A stretch of 64,000 nucleotides of DNA from Linum tenue (GCA_946122785.1 CAMGYJ010000006.1:68759676-68823675); one strand, 5' to 3'; counted from the first letter of the stretch, positions 33,227-46,748 are shown. Notes: generated by a model not told the origin, from the letters alone. Numbers and translations: made by a program.

Positions 33227-34935
33227 GAGCGGATCCCCTCAGTAACCAATACCTCAGTAACCATCAGTAACCCCTTCCCCTGGCCCCCACGTGTCAGCTT
33301 TTTCTTTTTATTTAAAAAAATACGGAGGGACACTAAGGTAAAATTGCACCCCCTATTTAATGATGTCTCTGACGCGCTGACGCTGACCAGATCACATCAG
33401 CACCTTCTCTCTCCTCAAACAACCTTTAATTTTCCTTCTCTTAATCTTTAACGGACGATTTCTCACTCGTTTTAAGTCGGAATTTAATTTTTTTTGCACA
33501 GTTAGATCAGATTAATTGTGCTCTTCAAAATGATATCCACTTTGATATTTTTCAGACATAAAAAATTTGTCAGTTATTACCAGTTTATACCATATGGTAA
33601 TGACTGGTATTGACCATACCATATGGTATGAAAAAATTTGTCACATCAATATATATTACGTTACCACCCAATACCATATGGTATAGTGTGGTAATATCAA
33701 TATATATTTCGTTACCACCCAATACCATATGGTATAGTGTGGTAATATCAACATATGGTAAATCTAACTACCATACAATGCCAACATAGTAGAACATGGT
33801 TAATCGAATGAACACAAATTAATTGTAATTACCATACAATACCACATGGTATGAGAAGTTAAAACCATATAAAAATAATATAAATCTAATTACAACCCTT
33901 TTACGACCATAGTAAAACACGATATCCATAAAAATACATTTCGTTACCACACTTTACCATATGGTATACATTTTACCATATGGTATAGACCCATTACCAT
34001 ATGGTATAGACCCATTACCATATGGTATAGACACATTACCATATGGTATATACACTTTACCATATGGTATAGACACTTTACCATATGGTATATACACATT
34101 ACCATATGGTATAGACACATTACCATATGGTATATACAAATTACCATATGGTATAGTGTGGTATATACACATTACCATATGGTAATGTGTCAATACCATA
34201 TGGTATCGACACATTACCATATGGTAATGTGTCAATACCATATGGTATCGACACATTACCATATGGTATAGTGTGGTAATCTCAATATATATTCTCAAAG
34301 AAGGGGACACAGAAGGAGGAAGAGGAAAAAAAACTTGTCTTCTGTCTCCTGTCATTTACTCTTCCGCAATGAAGAACACCGAATGCAAAAAGAAAGAAAA
34401 AGAGGAAGAAGATCGGAATTAATTCACAAACAAATACTAAAACACAAAAGATGCAAACTCAACTCACCTAGATCTGTCCCCTCTTTGACAATATGGAGCA
34501 TCATCGATTTTGAGGCCGATAAAAGAAAAAAACAGAAGGAAGGAGCAGCTTGAGAGTAGAAGGATTTGGAGCCTCACCGAATTTGAAGTGGGAGGCTGCA
34601 ATTTATTCATCGATTGTTGGAGAAAAAAATGAAGAACAAGAGAAGAAATGAGATTTAGATCTGGAAAAAAGAATTTTGGAAGAGAGAAAGGAAGAAAGAG
34701 AAAAGAGAGAGGAAGAGAAAAGTCTGCTTTTTCTCTTTCCTCCATTAAAAGACAACACATATAAATGCTAGAAAAAATAAAAAAAGGAAAGAAATCAAAT
34801 TTCAAAAATCGGACAAAAATGCCCCTCCTCACTCCACGTGCAGCCCAACAATATAATAATGTCATCCCTAGATCTACGGTCCGGATTTAATACTGATAGG
34901 TCAGTAACCAATGGTTACTGACCCTATCTGCTGCC
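33227..34935. mobile_element. Mutator-like non-autonomous element with palindrome array
   Basis: Flanked by an 11-bp direct repeat GAAATTCATGG (33216-33226 and 34936-34946), within the 9-11 bp size of Mutator target duplications. Ends are imperfect inverted repeats: GAGCGGATCCCCTCAGTAACC at the left and, inverted from the right, GGCAGCAGATAGGGTCAG and then TAACC. The interior holds the CATATG array (33958-34265), scattered further copies (33592-33760) and a purine-rich segment (34320-34740). No transposase or recognisable host gene. Confidence 0.7.
33958..34265. repeat. Array of TACCATATGGTA palindromes at 21-bp period
   Basis: CATATG cores start at 33958, 33977, 33998, 34019, 34040, 34061, 34082, 34103, 34124, 34145, 34176, 34197, 34218, 34239 and 34260. 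Twelve of the fourteen gaps are exactly 21 bp (others 19 and 31). Each core sits in a longer palindrome (TACCATATGGTA). Because 21 is divisible by three, open frames appear on both strands; they are by-products of the repeat, not genes. Confidence 0.92.
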
Positions 34936-35214
34936 GAAATTCATGGAAAATGTTGTGAGAACGATGGGGAAGGAGTGGCCGAGGATTTGTTGGGCTAATA
35001 CTATACGGATTGGTAACTCATTGGGCCTGGAAATATGATGGTGTGGACGGCTGGGCTCGACTAAGTCAGCCTTATCCAGACGAGAGAAAACGAGTTACCT
35101 GATTTGGAACTTTGTGAGGATGGACGAATCTTGGCTGGCGTATAATTCATAGTTAATGCACTAATCAATACCTAAATTTGGACAATTCATTTAAAAAGTT
35201 CAGATCTAAGGATG

Positions 35215-35405
35215 AAGAATTAAATATCATTTTTATTTTTTTTAGTTTTCTTAATCGACTCATATCTTTTTCGTTTTAACTCGGATTTTTTTTTTGCACA
35301 GATGGAACGAGTTCGTTGTTCTCTATAAAATGAGATCCATTTTCAATATTTTTTTAGAAAAAAAAAATTTCTTGTCGCTCGGTACCAACTGCATACCATA
35401 TGGTA
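35215..35405. repeat. Segment related to the left part of the 33227-34935 element
   Basis: Shares order and wording with 33440-33620: a T-rich run, 'ttttgcacag', 'aaatgagatccatttt', 'atattttt', then a CCATATGG palindrome (35398-35405). It probably derives from another copy of the same family; borders not defined. Confidence 0.45.
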
Positions 35406-35484
35406 TCTTCTTTGTTTTTAATTCGTTTTTGGAAACATTTGCACAGAAGGAACGAGTTTATCATGATCTATTGGATCTACAAAT

Positions 35485-36744
35485 TTGTGGATGAACAAAT
35501 TACAGGACCAAAAAATACCACACAATACCACCCTGGTACGAGGTGTTATCTTGCGGACATCCTCCATTATGGTCAATGGACACTATTCACCAAGCTTCAA
35601 GCCAGAGCGAAATTTGCGGCAAGGATATCCTCTGTCGCCATACCTGTTTTTATTATGTGTCGAGGGACTATCAGCCTACACGAAGAAAGCGCTTGAAGAA
35701 AATCTTTTTCATGGCATACAGCCAGCGGTCAGGGCCCCAACGGTGTCACGCCTTTTTTCGCTTACGATGTTGTGTTTTTTGGCAGGGTGAATGTGCATGA
35801 GAGCTCCAAGCTCAAAGAGATCCTCAAGGCCTATGAGAAGGAATCAGGCCAGCAGATAAACTTTCATAAGTCTGCAGTGTCATTTAGTGGCAATGTTTCC
35901 CCGCACATGAAGCTGATGGTGAGTGGCACGTTGGAGATGGAGATAGTAGATACACATGACAAATATTTAGGTCTCCCTACTATGTTGTGACGATCGAAGA
36001 AGGAGATTTTCCAGAACCTCAAAGAACGAGCGAGGAAGAAGCTCAAAGGGTGGAAAGAAAAAGTGCTTTCGGTAGTGGGAAGGGAGACACTCATAAAATT
36101 GGTAGCACAATCTCAGTTTACCTATGCCATGTCGGTTTTTAAAGTTCCAATAACGAACCTTAGTCAAGTTCACAGTATGATCCTTAATTTCTACTAGGGA
36201 CAGAGAGGGGAGGAGCGAAGGGTACACTAGGTGAGTAAGGAAGTCACGGTCGTCGCAAAAGAAGAGGGAGAATTGGGCTTTCGCGAGCTGGAAGGTTTCA
36301 AGTTTCAACACCTGCTTGCTAGCTAAGTCGCTGTGGCGGTTGTATCAGAGGGACGATTCGTTGATTGCGAGCATCTTACGTGCGAAATACCATAAGAATT
36401 TTTCCATTCTTGATGCACGAGTCGGCCACAATCCCAACTTTATTTGGTGAAGCTTGTTGAGTGCTCAAGAGTTCTTGATTAGTGGAGTAAGATGGCATAT
36501 TGGAAATGAGACGAGTGTCAGGATTTGGGGGAACAATTGGCTTCCATTTGGAGAGGTTCGATTTGTTAGCTCGGAACCAAGGGGGATGCCTGTGGATTCT
36601 ACAGTTGGTGAACTGATTAGCATAAAAGAGGAGAAATGGGACGACAACCTTCCGAATAGTTGCTTTCCTTCTGAAATTGCGTCTACTGAATCTTTGACTT
36701 CTGTTTCACTGAGTTTCCCCCTTCAAATTTGTCTAATTAATTAG
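35485..36744 (+). pseudogene. LINE (non-LTR) reverse transcriptase fragment
   Basis: Three frames together give the middle and end of a plant L1-type RT: VNGHYSPSFKPERNLRQGYP with LSPYLFLLCVEG, then FFAYDVVFFGR, where the usual FADD catalytic pair is FAYD, then KSAVSFSGNVSP, DKYLGLPTML, RKKLKGWKEKVLS and, near 36480-36650, GNETSVRIWGNNWLP, the zinc-binding RT-associated region. Frameshifts and stops separate the parts. 5' and 3' ends of the element are missing. Confidence 0.85.
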
Positions 36745-36983
36745 CTTACAAGTTTGGCTGAAGCTTATTTATTAATGTACATAGTCGAACCCCTAAACTA
36801 AATTCTACACTAAGTTATAATCAAATACTCTAATATTTGTATGTCATATATAATACATGTATTAATTAGACAACGAGAAAAGAATAATAATTAATATTTC
36901 ATTATTGATTGATCTAATGTTTATATTCTATATTTGTATCAAATTATTTAGTTCATAAATTTAACAAGTTTATATCTTGTTAT

Positions 36984-37235
36984 ATATTTTTTATTACCTC
37001 GAAACCTCAACCCCACAGGCCACTTCATGGCAGCGGGGTCTACTCAACATGGGGAGTACCTACATCAGTAACATTTTCAAGGCCTAGCACCAGATACTGG
37101 GGGGAGACAAAGTCTCCAACACTCGCGGTGCCTCCGGGAACACCAAGTGGTGTAGTGGGGTTCGAACTTGAGACCTTACACATCTCTGGCCCGAAAGACC
37201 ACACTCCCGACCAACTCGGTTGTGTTACCTTCGGC
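36984..37235 (-). mobile_element. tRNA-derived SINE with 14-bp target duplication
   Basis: On the minus strand a Pol III A-box-like TTGGTCGGGAGTG and a B box AGTTCGAACCCC are present at tRNA-like spacing near the right end. The far end is an A-rich tail (plus ATTTTTTATT near 36986). Flanks TTATATCTTGTTAT (36970-36983) and TTATATCTTGCTAT (37236-37249) match in 13 of 14 bases. No coding capacity; mobilised by LINE machinery. Confidence 0.85.
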
Positions 37236-37249
37236 TTATATCTTGCTAT

Positions 37250-38239
37250 CTGATAAAAACTAGAATCTAATAAATTTATTATACATAATTTCTCTTCTAA
37301 ATTATAAGTGAGGCATATTTGCTCTAGTACTCGAAGTTATAAGTCTTAAACATTATATATGATGAGATATATAATGTAACAAATCTATGAAATATCAACA
37401 TGGCAATTCATACTATAGACATATACATTCATAAGACACTAATCGTGCTTGTTCGCTAGCCACACTATCGAGCCAATTCATGAGCTCAAAAAGAGCCAAC
37501 TTACGAGTTGATGTAACACCCCCAACGTAAAACTCATTGTCGAACCAAAGGTTCATTCATGCAGCGGACTCACTCGAGGGTTATATATTAAAAAATTTGA
37601 CTCAACTCCCAACCACAAGTTTAAGATAGGTTTGAAAACTCAACTAGATATATATCACTTATCAAATCGTTCTAGATTTTACTACTAATCACCTTCTCAA
37701 TTTAGTAATCGACCTTCATCTGATCCCGAATTTACAAAATCCATACTATTGGCTTCATTTAGTCAATTCAAACTCAATCCAAGAGTCCTACTCAATCAAA
37801 CCATCTACAATGCATGCTAGAGGAAAACCAATCATCTTGAAGGTAAATTTTGGGAATATAAAGATTGGTAAAAACCTTCAAATCACTAGAACAAACCCTT
37901 AATCTGGAGTCTCCGAAGTTCAAATCCATTAAACAACATCTAACATTACATGCGAACATGTATCAGTCTTACAAAAAAAAAAAAAAAAACTTCAAATCAA
38001 ATCTTCCATCGATAGATATACAATTCAAGGTTCATTTACGATTTCTCACATCTGTCAAAACTGTAAACACGCGGGTCAACTGAACTGAATGTGTGGTTGA
38101 TCCTACCTACAAAGTGAAGACTACATGATGCACACACAAATAATTTAAGCATGTAGTCCAATTCACTTAAAATTATAAGTCATCAAATGTCATCCATCAA
38201 GTAAGCTCCACCTCAATCTAATTCCTCATTATTATAAAT
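37250..38239. other. Intergenic, nothing recognised
   Basis: AT-rich; includes a 17-base A run near 37974. No gene seen. Confidence 0.4.
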
Positions 38240-38681
38240 CTAGGGGTCGTTTGGAAGTTGTGATTGTTAGAGTTGTGTTTGTTGAATACATGTATTATGC
38301 ACAATACAATGTTTGGAAGTGTCAAAGTGTAAAACAATGCATGTATTGTTTTAGGTAGGTCCCACCAACAATCACAAAAAATGATGCATTATACAATCTC
38401 AACTAAAAGTTGAGATTGTTGTGATTGTTGGTTTTAGATTTGTGTCAACTTTTTCTTTCCATTTATATCCCTAAAAGTTTTTGTCTTATTCTAAAAGTTG
38501 AGGGTAAATGTGGCATTTCCCCATAAAAGTAATTTTATGCAAATCAATGCATAAAATAGAATCTCAACAACCAAACAATGTATTGTTAAAATGCATCCAT
38601 TGTATCAATACATGCATTTATATTATGGTGATTCATTACTATGCAACGATTTAACATTCGCAACTTCCAAACGACCCCTAG
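38240..38681. mobile_element. MITE with near-perfect 21-bp terminal inverted repeats
   Basis: Left end CTAGGGGTCGTTTGGAAGTTG and right end CAACTTCCAAACGACCCCTAG are exact inverted copies over 21 bases. AT-rich 442-bp body with internal repeats (aatgcatgtattgtttt types). No coding sequence; target duplication ambiguous, so superfamily (hAT or PIF/Harbinger) is open. Confidence 0.8.
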
Positions 38682-40340
38682 TTATAATACTCCTAATAAT
38701 CAGCAATTAATTCAAGTCATGCATTGACTTTACTCATATCATAAACTTACCTCAATCTACATCAATTCATTAACCATCACTCACAATTTAACCATCATAA
38801 AATACAACATAATAACACATTAAAAGATTTTTCATGAAAACAAAGTCATTAATACACAATATGCAATGCATGAGATGCAAACTTTTCGATTATTATTATA
38901 TGGACGTACACCAATTAAGGTCAACATACACCCACCCCGCTCTAGCAAATCACCATCATTAATGGCCATTTAAATAGAACCATCCCAACGTAACCCACGA
39001 TCCATTTGACCATTTCCATCCCACTCAACACGCAAATTCCGTTCGGACACCTTCTTCCAAATGACCTAATCGATGTGCCCCACATTGGAAGGGACAGTCT
39101 CTTGCTTGAATATGAAGCTTTTGGAGTTGCAGGTCAACCACTACCCTTAGGGATGACAACATCTCTACTTCTGCTGCTCATTCCCATGCATTATATTTTA
39201 CTTACTTCATCACAAATCCTTTTCTAGTTTTCTTTTCTTCACTTACTGCATGTCTGTGTCAAATAACAGACCCTTGTCGTCGAATTTGGAGTACTTATAG
39301 TTATAACCACTTTGATTTTGACAAGGCCAAACCGATATAGGTTGTTGACATGGTTGTTTGTTGGTTTGTTCACTCGTTAGGTGGTTTGTTACTTATAGGT
39401 GGTTTGTTTTTATATGTACGGTTGGTCCAATCGAGTGGAAGCTTTAAGTAAAATTTCAGTTAGAATTTTAGGTGGAGTTAAGGAATTTGAAGTTTAAAGT
39501 TTAACAGAATAGGTGGTTTTGTTCCTAGTAATTTCCTATTTGTATTTCGGTAAAAATATATTATTAACGGTTCTCCTTCTCTTTCGAAATAAATATTATA
39601 TCGCGAGTCATTAACAATAATCCTTCATATTTATCTAATCTCATTAAAACATGGCTAAGTTGTATGTAGAATTGTAGTAGGAGATGAGCCCATGTGTCAC
39701 ATTTGCTACTTAATTATCCCCTTCTCTCTCACACATCACCCCCATCCTCTTGCTATATAAACAGAGCAACTAATGACGATGTTATTGAAATTGAACGACG
39801 TCAAACCTATCTTGTTTATATTTTACCGATCCAAGTGCTCGTAGTATCACATATTTCTTAATTTTCAAGTGAAAACCACAAAAGAAATTACCAATTTCAA
39901 TGATACAAAGACTTGAAATGTGGACCTTGAAAAATTGGAGATATGGAATTTTTGTAAAAGAACAATTGCTACATCCTAAACGAGGTTGTTAACATCCTAA
40001 CCAAATAACTACTTCCTATCCTTCACCCCTTACATCAAATTATTCCAAATCTCCATGTGATATCAACTCAATATGAAAGCTCCCATCAACAACTAATAAC
40101 AAAACCCCTTTGTGTTTCCACTACCTCTCCACCATATAGTACTTTCGGATCACCAAATATGCTAACCACTCTAATCCCCAACCAACAACTCTCTCTGCTG
40201 CATGGCCATTTGTTTTCTGAAATCCGTCAACTCTTCCATGTATAAGTAGCATCTCCATCTCTGTTCTGACTCCTCCATCCTACAATTGAAAGCAACAACC
40301 AAAGAAGTAGAAACAACAACAACAACAGAAAACAAAAGAC
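38682..40340. other. Intergenic and peroxidase promoter region
   Basis: No gene recognised. A TATA-like GTATAAGTAG near 40239 lies about 100 bp before the peroxidase ATG, with a CAA-rich leader after it. Confidence 0.45.
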
Positions 40341-41670
<1,330 letters not shown>

Positions 41671-42375
41671 ATTATTTTTTCTTCTCCAATTGGGTTGGAT
41701 TTTTTATGGGTTTAATTAAGGTTGGTTGGGAAATTTTGGTTCATCTTGTGGACCGGTTTGAGTAATTACATTGGTGTTGTCTTGCACTGTTGATCGATGG
41801 AGTCAAATGTAAAATTTGGGCCGCTAAATTGGGCGCCAAGAGAAAGTTGTCCATTTGTTTGTCAATGTGATTTATTGTTATTCTAATAATAATTACTTGG
41901 ATTGTGATTGCAAGTTTGATGCCATGAATCATGATCGTATATGTTGTTGGTTTATTATAACTTCTAATGCACGATTAGTTAAAAAAAAGAAGAAGATATG
42001 CATGGGTTAGGAGTGCTAGCTATAACTAATTTGGGATGACTTGTGACTACAATGATTAAGATTTAATGATATGCTAGGAATATTAATTAATAGAATTGCA
42101 TTTTAATTATATCACGTTCGTTTGCTTCTTAATATACGAATTCAATCTCGGACCAGCTCGAATTTCCTAACCCTAATAGGCTAAGATTATGACTGATCGA
42201 CTTAAGACCTTCGTGACTTTATTCGTCTAAGAGATACACGTTGACAAGACAACAAAACACAAGATTTTTTAGCCAAATAACAAAACACAAGATTATTGAT
42301 CCTAGATCTTTCTTTTTTGTCATTAGATCTCTTGATCAAAGAGAAAAGAAGATTATGTTCCAAAATACAAATGCT
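41671..42375. other. 3' flank of the peroxidase gene
   Basis: Peroxidase 3' UTR and AT-rich DNA. Nothing else recognised. Confidence 0.45.
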
Positions 42376-42828
42376 CTATAAACTATGGAGCCATGAAACA
42401 TAGTCGAACCTGTGAATCAACCGAGGTGACAAAAACAGAGTTTTTCGAGCCACCAAATGAGCCTCTCTGTTACCTTGACGACCAACAAACCGCAACACCA
42501 TCCCAACCGATTCATCCAAGTGCAGAGCAATCTCCCGAAGAATTGCACCAGTAGTAGAATCCCAAATCTGACGCTTAGAACATTTGTCAATTATGACTTG
42601 AGCATCACCAGTCACGACCACATGTGTCCACCGTCGATCCTTACAAGCCAAAAGACAATCTCGGAGTGCCAAAGCTTCCAAAGCTGCCACCACTACTCTC
42701 AAAGCGGTACGAAGAACATACCCTGCAAAGCCATTAGTGGAGGTTGCAAAAGATGTTTTCTCACAATGCGCAATGTTTGAGTTCAACCCAATGATTCTCC
42801 AGAATCGTCGAGCTAGTGGGCAGTCCAA
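42376..42828 (-). pseudogene. LINE-derived RNase H-like domain fragment
   Basis: A 150-codon minus ORF reads like the end of a plant LINE polyprotein: CPLARRFWRI (end of the zinc-binding RT region), EALALRDCLLACKDR, VVVTGDAQVIIDKCS, FVGRQGNREAHLVAR, the RVT_3 RNase H-like pattern. The RT itself is missing. Confidence 0.75.
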
Positions 42829-43103
42829 TCCAGACTGGGCCTAGATCTAGTTTGACAAAATTCAATTTGGGGCCTTTTAGCTAAATCCAGCCCAAGCTCA
42901 TTCCCGGCAGCCCAATCCATTTTCTAAAGGCCGGGCCGGGGCACCAAATTTGCAGAAAAAGGAGAAACGATCCGGACTGCGCAGTCGTCACGCGTCGGAG
43001 AAGTAACTCCTTAATGGGAACCCAAAACTCATAGTCATTGACTTCGACTTCCGGCAAAAACAAAAACTCGCCTTCCTCAATTTCCTTTCACGCGTTGGAT
43101 TCG

Positions 43104-44225
43104 ATGGCGGACTACACAGTCCACGAATCCAACGACCCAGAAAAACAGGGGAAGCCAGAATTTATTCTTCCCGTTGAAGACGACGAAGAGATGCGGAAGC
43201 TGCTGGTTCCCGACCCGGGAAATCCTCGCCGCCAGTCCTCCTTCCGCCGTCGAAACCAACTTCGCCTCCTATTTCGCTCCAGGTTTGTCCAAATTGATCA
43301 AGTTTTCCCTCCTTTCTCTTGTAATTATCTAATTTTTCATTTGGGGGTTTGTCCACAGATTTTGTGAAGCCAGGGCACGACCAGTACGTTTACAGACATG
43401 CCAATGGGTAACCCATGATTTCTCTCAATGTATACAGTAATGGGTTTTTGTTTGTTTGATTTTTGGTTTTGAGCTCTGTGAAATTTTACAGGCTGTGTGT
43501 GATTGGTTTGGCTCCTGGCCATTTGGTGTTTAAGGACGAAGGAGGGATCACCGCCGTCGATTTCAACGCAAGTCGGATCGTAGCGGTATGAAGGTCACTG
43601 GGAAACGCAAAGAGGTTACAACTTTAACTCTTTGAGTAGAAGGAATGATACTTCATTCTGTATAGAGCTCTTTCTGGAGTGAGTTAATTGAAAGTTGTTT
43701 TCTTTTTGGCCGAATGCCCAGCATTTTGAGTCCAATACAGCAATGTGTAAAGTTAGCACAAAAGGGGATTCCTACATTGTGATGTTAGAACTGGTTTTGT
43801 TTCATCAAAATTATGGAAGATTTTAAGTTCTATGTTGGGTAATGCTTATTATGATCAGGTGTTGTGTGAAAGGTTCATGGTTGGACGTGAATGAGAGGCT
43901 CATCAAGCAGCCTGGTTTGGTCAATACCTCGGTGAGAAATCGCGATTATCTGTTCATCACCGAAACTCATCCAAGTGATGTAGCCTTATTGTTTGAGATC
44001 TGCTGACTTTGTCTGCAAATCTGCCCACAACTTGTTTGCTTCAATTTCAAGTTGGTTTCGGTGCTTGAATTTTGCAGGCGGATAGAGAGGGATATGTTGC
44101 CATCATCATGCCAAGGCCAGCAGACTGGTTAAAGGTCTAGGCTTCGTTGTTGAGTCGCGAAGAGTATGCAAAGCTGAGAGAAAAAGGGTGCTGAACTGAT
44201 TGATGGAATCTCTCCAGATTCGATG
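43104..44225 (+). pseudogene. Abitram/FAM206A-like pseudogene
   Basis: Exon-like blocks at 43104-43282, 43359-43407, 43492 to about 43614, about 43861-43931 and 44078-44225 read, piecewise, as the plant homologue of Abitram (Simiate/FAM206A), a small protein with a glycine-cleavage-H-like fold. Segments: MADYTVHESNDPEKQG, NFASYFAP, DFVKPGHDQYVYRHANG, LCVIGLAPGHLVF, KSDRSGMKVTGKRK, CVKGSWLDVNERLIKQP, REGYVAIIMPRPADW, ASLLSREEYAKLREK. Splice sites are kept, but the frame shifts inside exon 1 (between about 43150 and 43225), inside exon 3 (near 43568) and in the last exon (near 44187), and TAG at 44138-44140 interrupts it. Several independent lesions argue for a real pseudogene rather than one sequencing error. 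Confidence 0.78.
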
Positions 44226-44758
44226 AAATATCAAAGTCAAACCACTCGCATTTGGGTTCAGCTTGCTGCTGTTATTGCAGCTCAGGTTTGTTCTACAGGG
44301 TTTGGACCCTGGAAAATGTGCAGACTCAAATGCTGTTTCACCACTTGCTTTTCGGGGTCAAGTGGCTTCCAAGTAGCAAGAAGGAAGCTCACCACATTGC
44401 TGTTGTGTTAGCCTGTAGCAAATTGAAATTTATGTTAGGGATTGAGTTTTGCGGATTTCTTGAGAAGTTGAAATGAAATGAGGTATGGTTTGGTTTAAAA
44501 AAAACTGCCTTTCTGAGTGTGATCAGCAAGTTAAGATTATTACCTAGTACTGAAATTGACTTGTCAGTTCCTTTTGGAAACTGAGGAGGATCTCTATATT
44601 TAAACAGCATAAACAATAAGGTATCATCTTGGCTACATTTTAAATTGTACATTGAAATCACGAAAGAATCTCAAACTAGTTAAGAATTGATTGCATATTA
44701 CCTAGAAACAAATTCAATGGCGGCTTTCAATTGCCCATCTGGAACTCTATTTAGCTAA
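44226..44758. other. Between pseudogene and UPF0496 gene
   Basis: Short ORFs at 44223-44476 may include decayed downstream coding sequence, but I cannot assign a family. Confidence 0.35.
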
Positions 44759-46053
44759 TCAATCTTTACTATCACCATCATAATCCTTCACCTTTTCCTC
44801 TTTGCCCTCAAACCCGAACTCTTCCTCCCCAATCATCATCTCTTGCATTACGAACCTCCTCGACCGATTAATCGTATGAAAGCACAAATACACATGTTCC
44901 TCGAGCTCTTCTAGCTGTTCAAGGTAGCAAGCATCGTGGTCGCAGAGCTCCCTTACCACCAGCCTCAACAGCTCCTCGTTCTTGTTGTTCCTCACACACA
45001 TCGCGGAGAGCACTTTGCTGTGCTCCGCCTCGTTGTTCAGGCTCGTTGCTAGCCTGCTCATTGTGTCGAAATCGTTGATGAGGATGAACGTCCCCTTTGC
45101 TGCTAGATCCAACTGCCTGCACACTCTCTCCATCAGGCTCACATTGAGCCGCCCATGAATAACCAACGATGCTCTCCTCTTTCCTTTCTTGGCCAACAAG
45201 CAAGAGGATGAACAACCTACAATAGCTGGTGCCGCCACAATCCCCACAAAGCTATGTAAGGCAATCACAAGCATGGAAACCACTAGTGTCATGTGGAGGA
45301 CCACTAGCCCACATCCACCAACCTTCCTCAAGATCCGATTCGCCTTGGCCCTCCTCCGAATACTCTTCTTCTTTCGAGTCAGCTCTCGCAGGAGCAACGT
45401 GTTCCCATTATGAACCTCTTGAAACTGGACCGGTCTGACGAGACTCAAAGGGTTCGCGTGCCTTGCGTACGAAGCAAGGTCTCTGTACATCCTTGCAGAG
45501 ACCTTGCAGGTAAAACCTTCTACCCCCTGGCTCGTCTTGATCACCCTCGTGATATTGGCATAATGCAAGCGAGTTCTTTGCACCGACAGGAGGAGCAACT
45601 CGCAGAGATCACAGGCTTCTGAGCTCGACTCGAAGTAGTCGATCAGAAGCCTGTGACAGTCAAACCTTTCTACTAACTGGGTGATGGTTTCCTGCTCCGG
45701 CTGGGGCCGGAGTAGGTATCCCGGAGGTATGGTGGACGATGAGGATGATGTGGAAGAGGAAGATGACGAGGACGAGTGGCGGCGGTCGATTAGCTTGGTT
45801 TGGAGTTCCGTCCACATTTGTACATAAGACTCCGTGCGGAATGCTTCCTTGTACTCCTCGCTCACATTTAGCTTGCTCCCCAAGCTACCGGATGAACCCT
45901 CACTCTTCGAAACCCCTGAAGCAAAACAAAGAGAGGAAAGACCCATTAAGAAAAGGAAAAACTACAGAGGATCGTGAAAACAGAGGAAAGTGTGGAAAAC
46001 CCACCTCGGGGAAGGAGGAAAGATCGCAACTTGGACCATGAAAGCTTCGCCAT
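44759..46053 (-). CDS. UPF0496 (DUF677) family protein, probable membrane protein
   Basis: Two exons on the minus strand: 46053-46005 and 45915-44759 (1206 bp, 401 aa). The short first exon (MAKLSWSKLRSFLLPR) is joined through a GT-AG intron of 89 bp. The ATG inside the intron-extended long ORF (45946) is therefore not the real start. Features: VSEEYKEAFRTESYVQMWTE near the N-terminus, a Ser-rich low-complexity run (about residues 63-78), LVERFDCHRLLIDYFESSSE, a basic patch (TRKKKSIRRRAKANR), then a hydrophobic segment LVVLHMTLVVSMLVIALHSF with FVGIVAAPAIVG, likely one or two membrane spans, and an acidic C-terminus. This is the layout of UPF0496 proteins such as the one I recall as At1g20180. 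Molecular function is unknown. Confidence 0.9.
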
Positions 46054-46177
46054 TTTTGTTTATGTGATGAAAGGCGAACATGAGTGATGTTGGCTGCAGA
46101 ATTTGACGTGGTGATTCTCTGGATTCAGAGTGTTTTTTTTTTCTTTTTCTCTTTCTGAATTGATGAAGTGAGGAGGT

Positions 46178-46185
46178 TTTATATA
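46178..46185 (-). promoter_or_regulatory. TATA box of the UPF0496 gene
   Basis: Minus-strand TATATAAA 125 bp before the ATG. A (GA)n run (about 46229-46252) lies upstream in the promoter. Confidence 0.6.
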
Positions 46186-46228
46186 AGGGGGGAGGAGAGG
46201 GAAATGGCGGTGTTTGGAAGGAAGTCGG

Positions 46229-46252
46229 TGGAGAGAGAGAGAGAGAGAGAGA
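46229..46252. repeat. GA microsatellite
   Basis: About eleven GA units in the promoter of the UPF0496 gene (CT on its sense strand). Confidence 0.9.
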
Positions 46253-46740
46253 GTTGAAGGTGACAGTTGGCAGTTATGGGGAGGCTCCAAACGAAATTGG
46301 TTATGGCTTTTGGGACAAGGCAACAACAAAAATTAAGGATGTGGCATGTTTGGTACACGTAGGATTATGTAGAGCCAACGTGTAAAAGCCTGGTGGAGAG
46401 AAAGGCTTGTGGGATTTGTAAAGAATCTAATAGAAGCTAAGCTAGAACCCTTTTGATTAGAGAAGTGTGCTCTAAGAACAAGGCAACACTTTTGCTCGTG
46501 TCAAGGTTCAAATGAAGCTACGAATTTCGTACAAATATTAATGTTTTTGATGAAAATTATGTCCTTAGAAATTTGAAGGGCTAATACTACTATAATATTC
46601 GAACTATTATAAAATATCACTTGCATTTTATTCTTTTCAATATTTCATTTATGCCATATCATATGTTAGTTTTGTGTCATTTACGTACTCATGCTTTTGT
46701 TGATCGCTATAAATTACGAATGACCAGACATGTTCTCTTA
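46253..46740. other. Upstream region of the UPF0496 gene
   Basis: No gene or delimited repeat seen. Confidence 0.4.
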
Positions 46741-46748
46741 GCGACATT

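Noticed and set aside
33958..34265. CRISPR-like array
   Set aside because: Spacers are not unique, the period is 21 bp throughout, and the window is plant nuclear DNA.
33958..34265. CArG (MADS-box) binding sites
   Set aside because: CCATATGG has only four A/T bases between CC and GG; a canonical CArG box needs six.
33944..34355. Open frames of 67-133 codons on both strands with YHMV/IPYG repeats
   Set aside because: They exist only because the palindrome array has a 21-bp period (seven codons); both strands read alike and no start or codon signals support a protein.
45739..46041. Basic 100-codon plus ORF
   Set aside because: Antisense to the Ser-rich and first-exon region of the UPF0496 gene.
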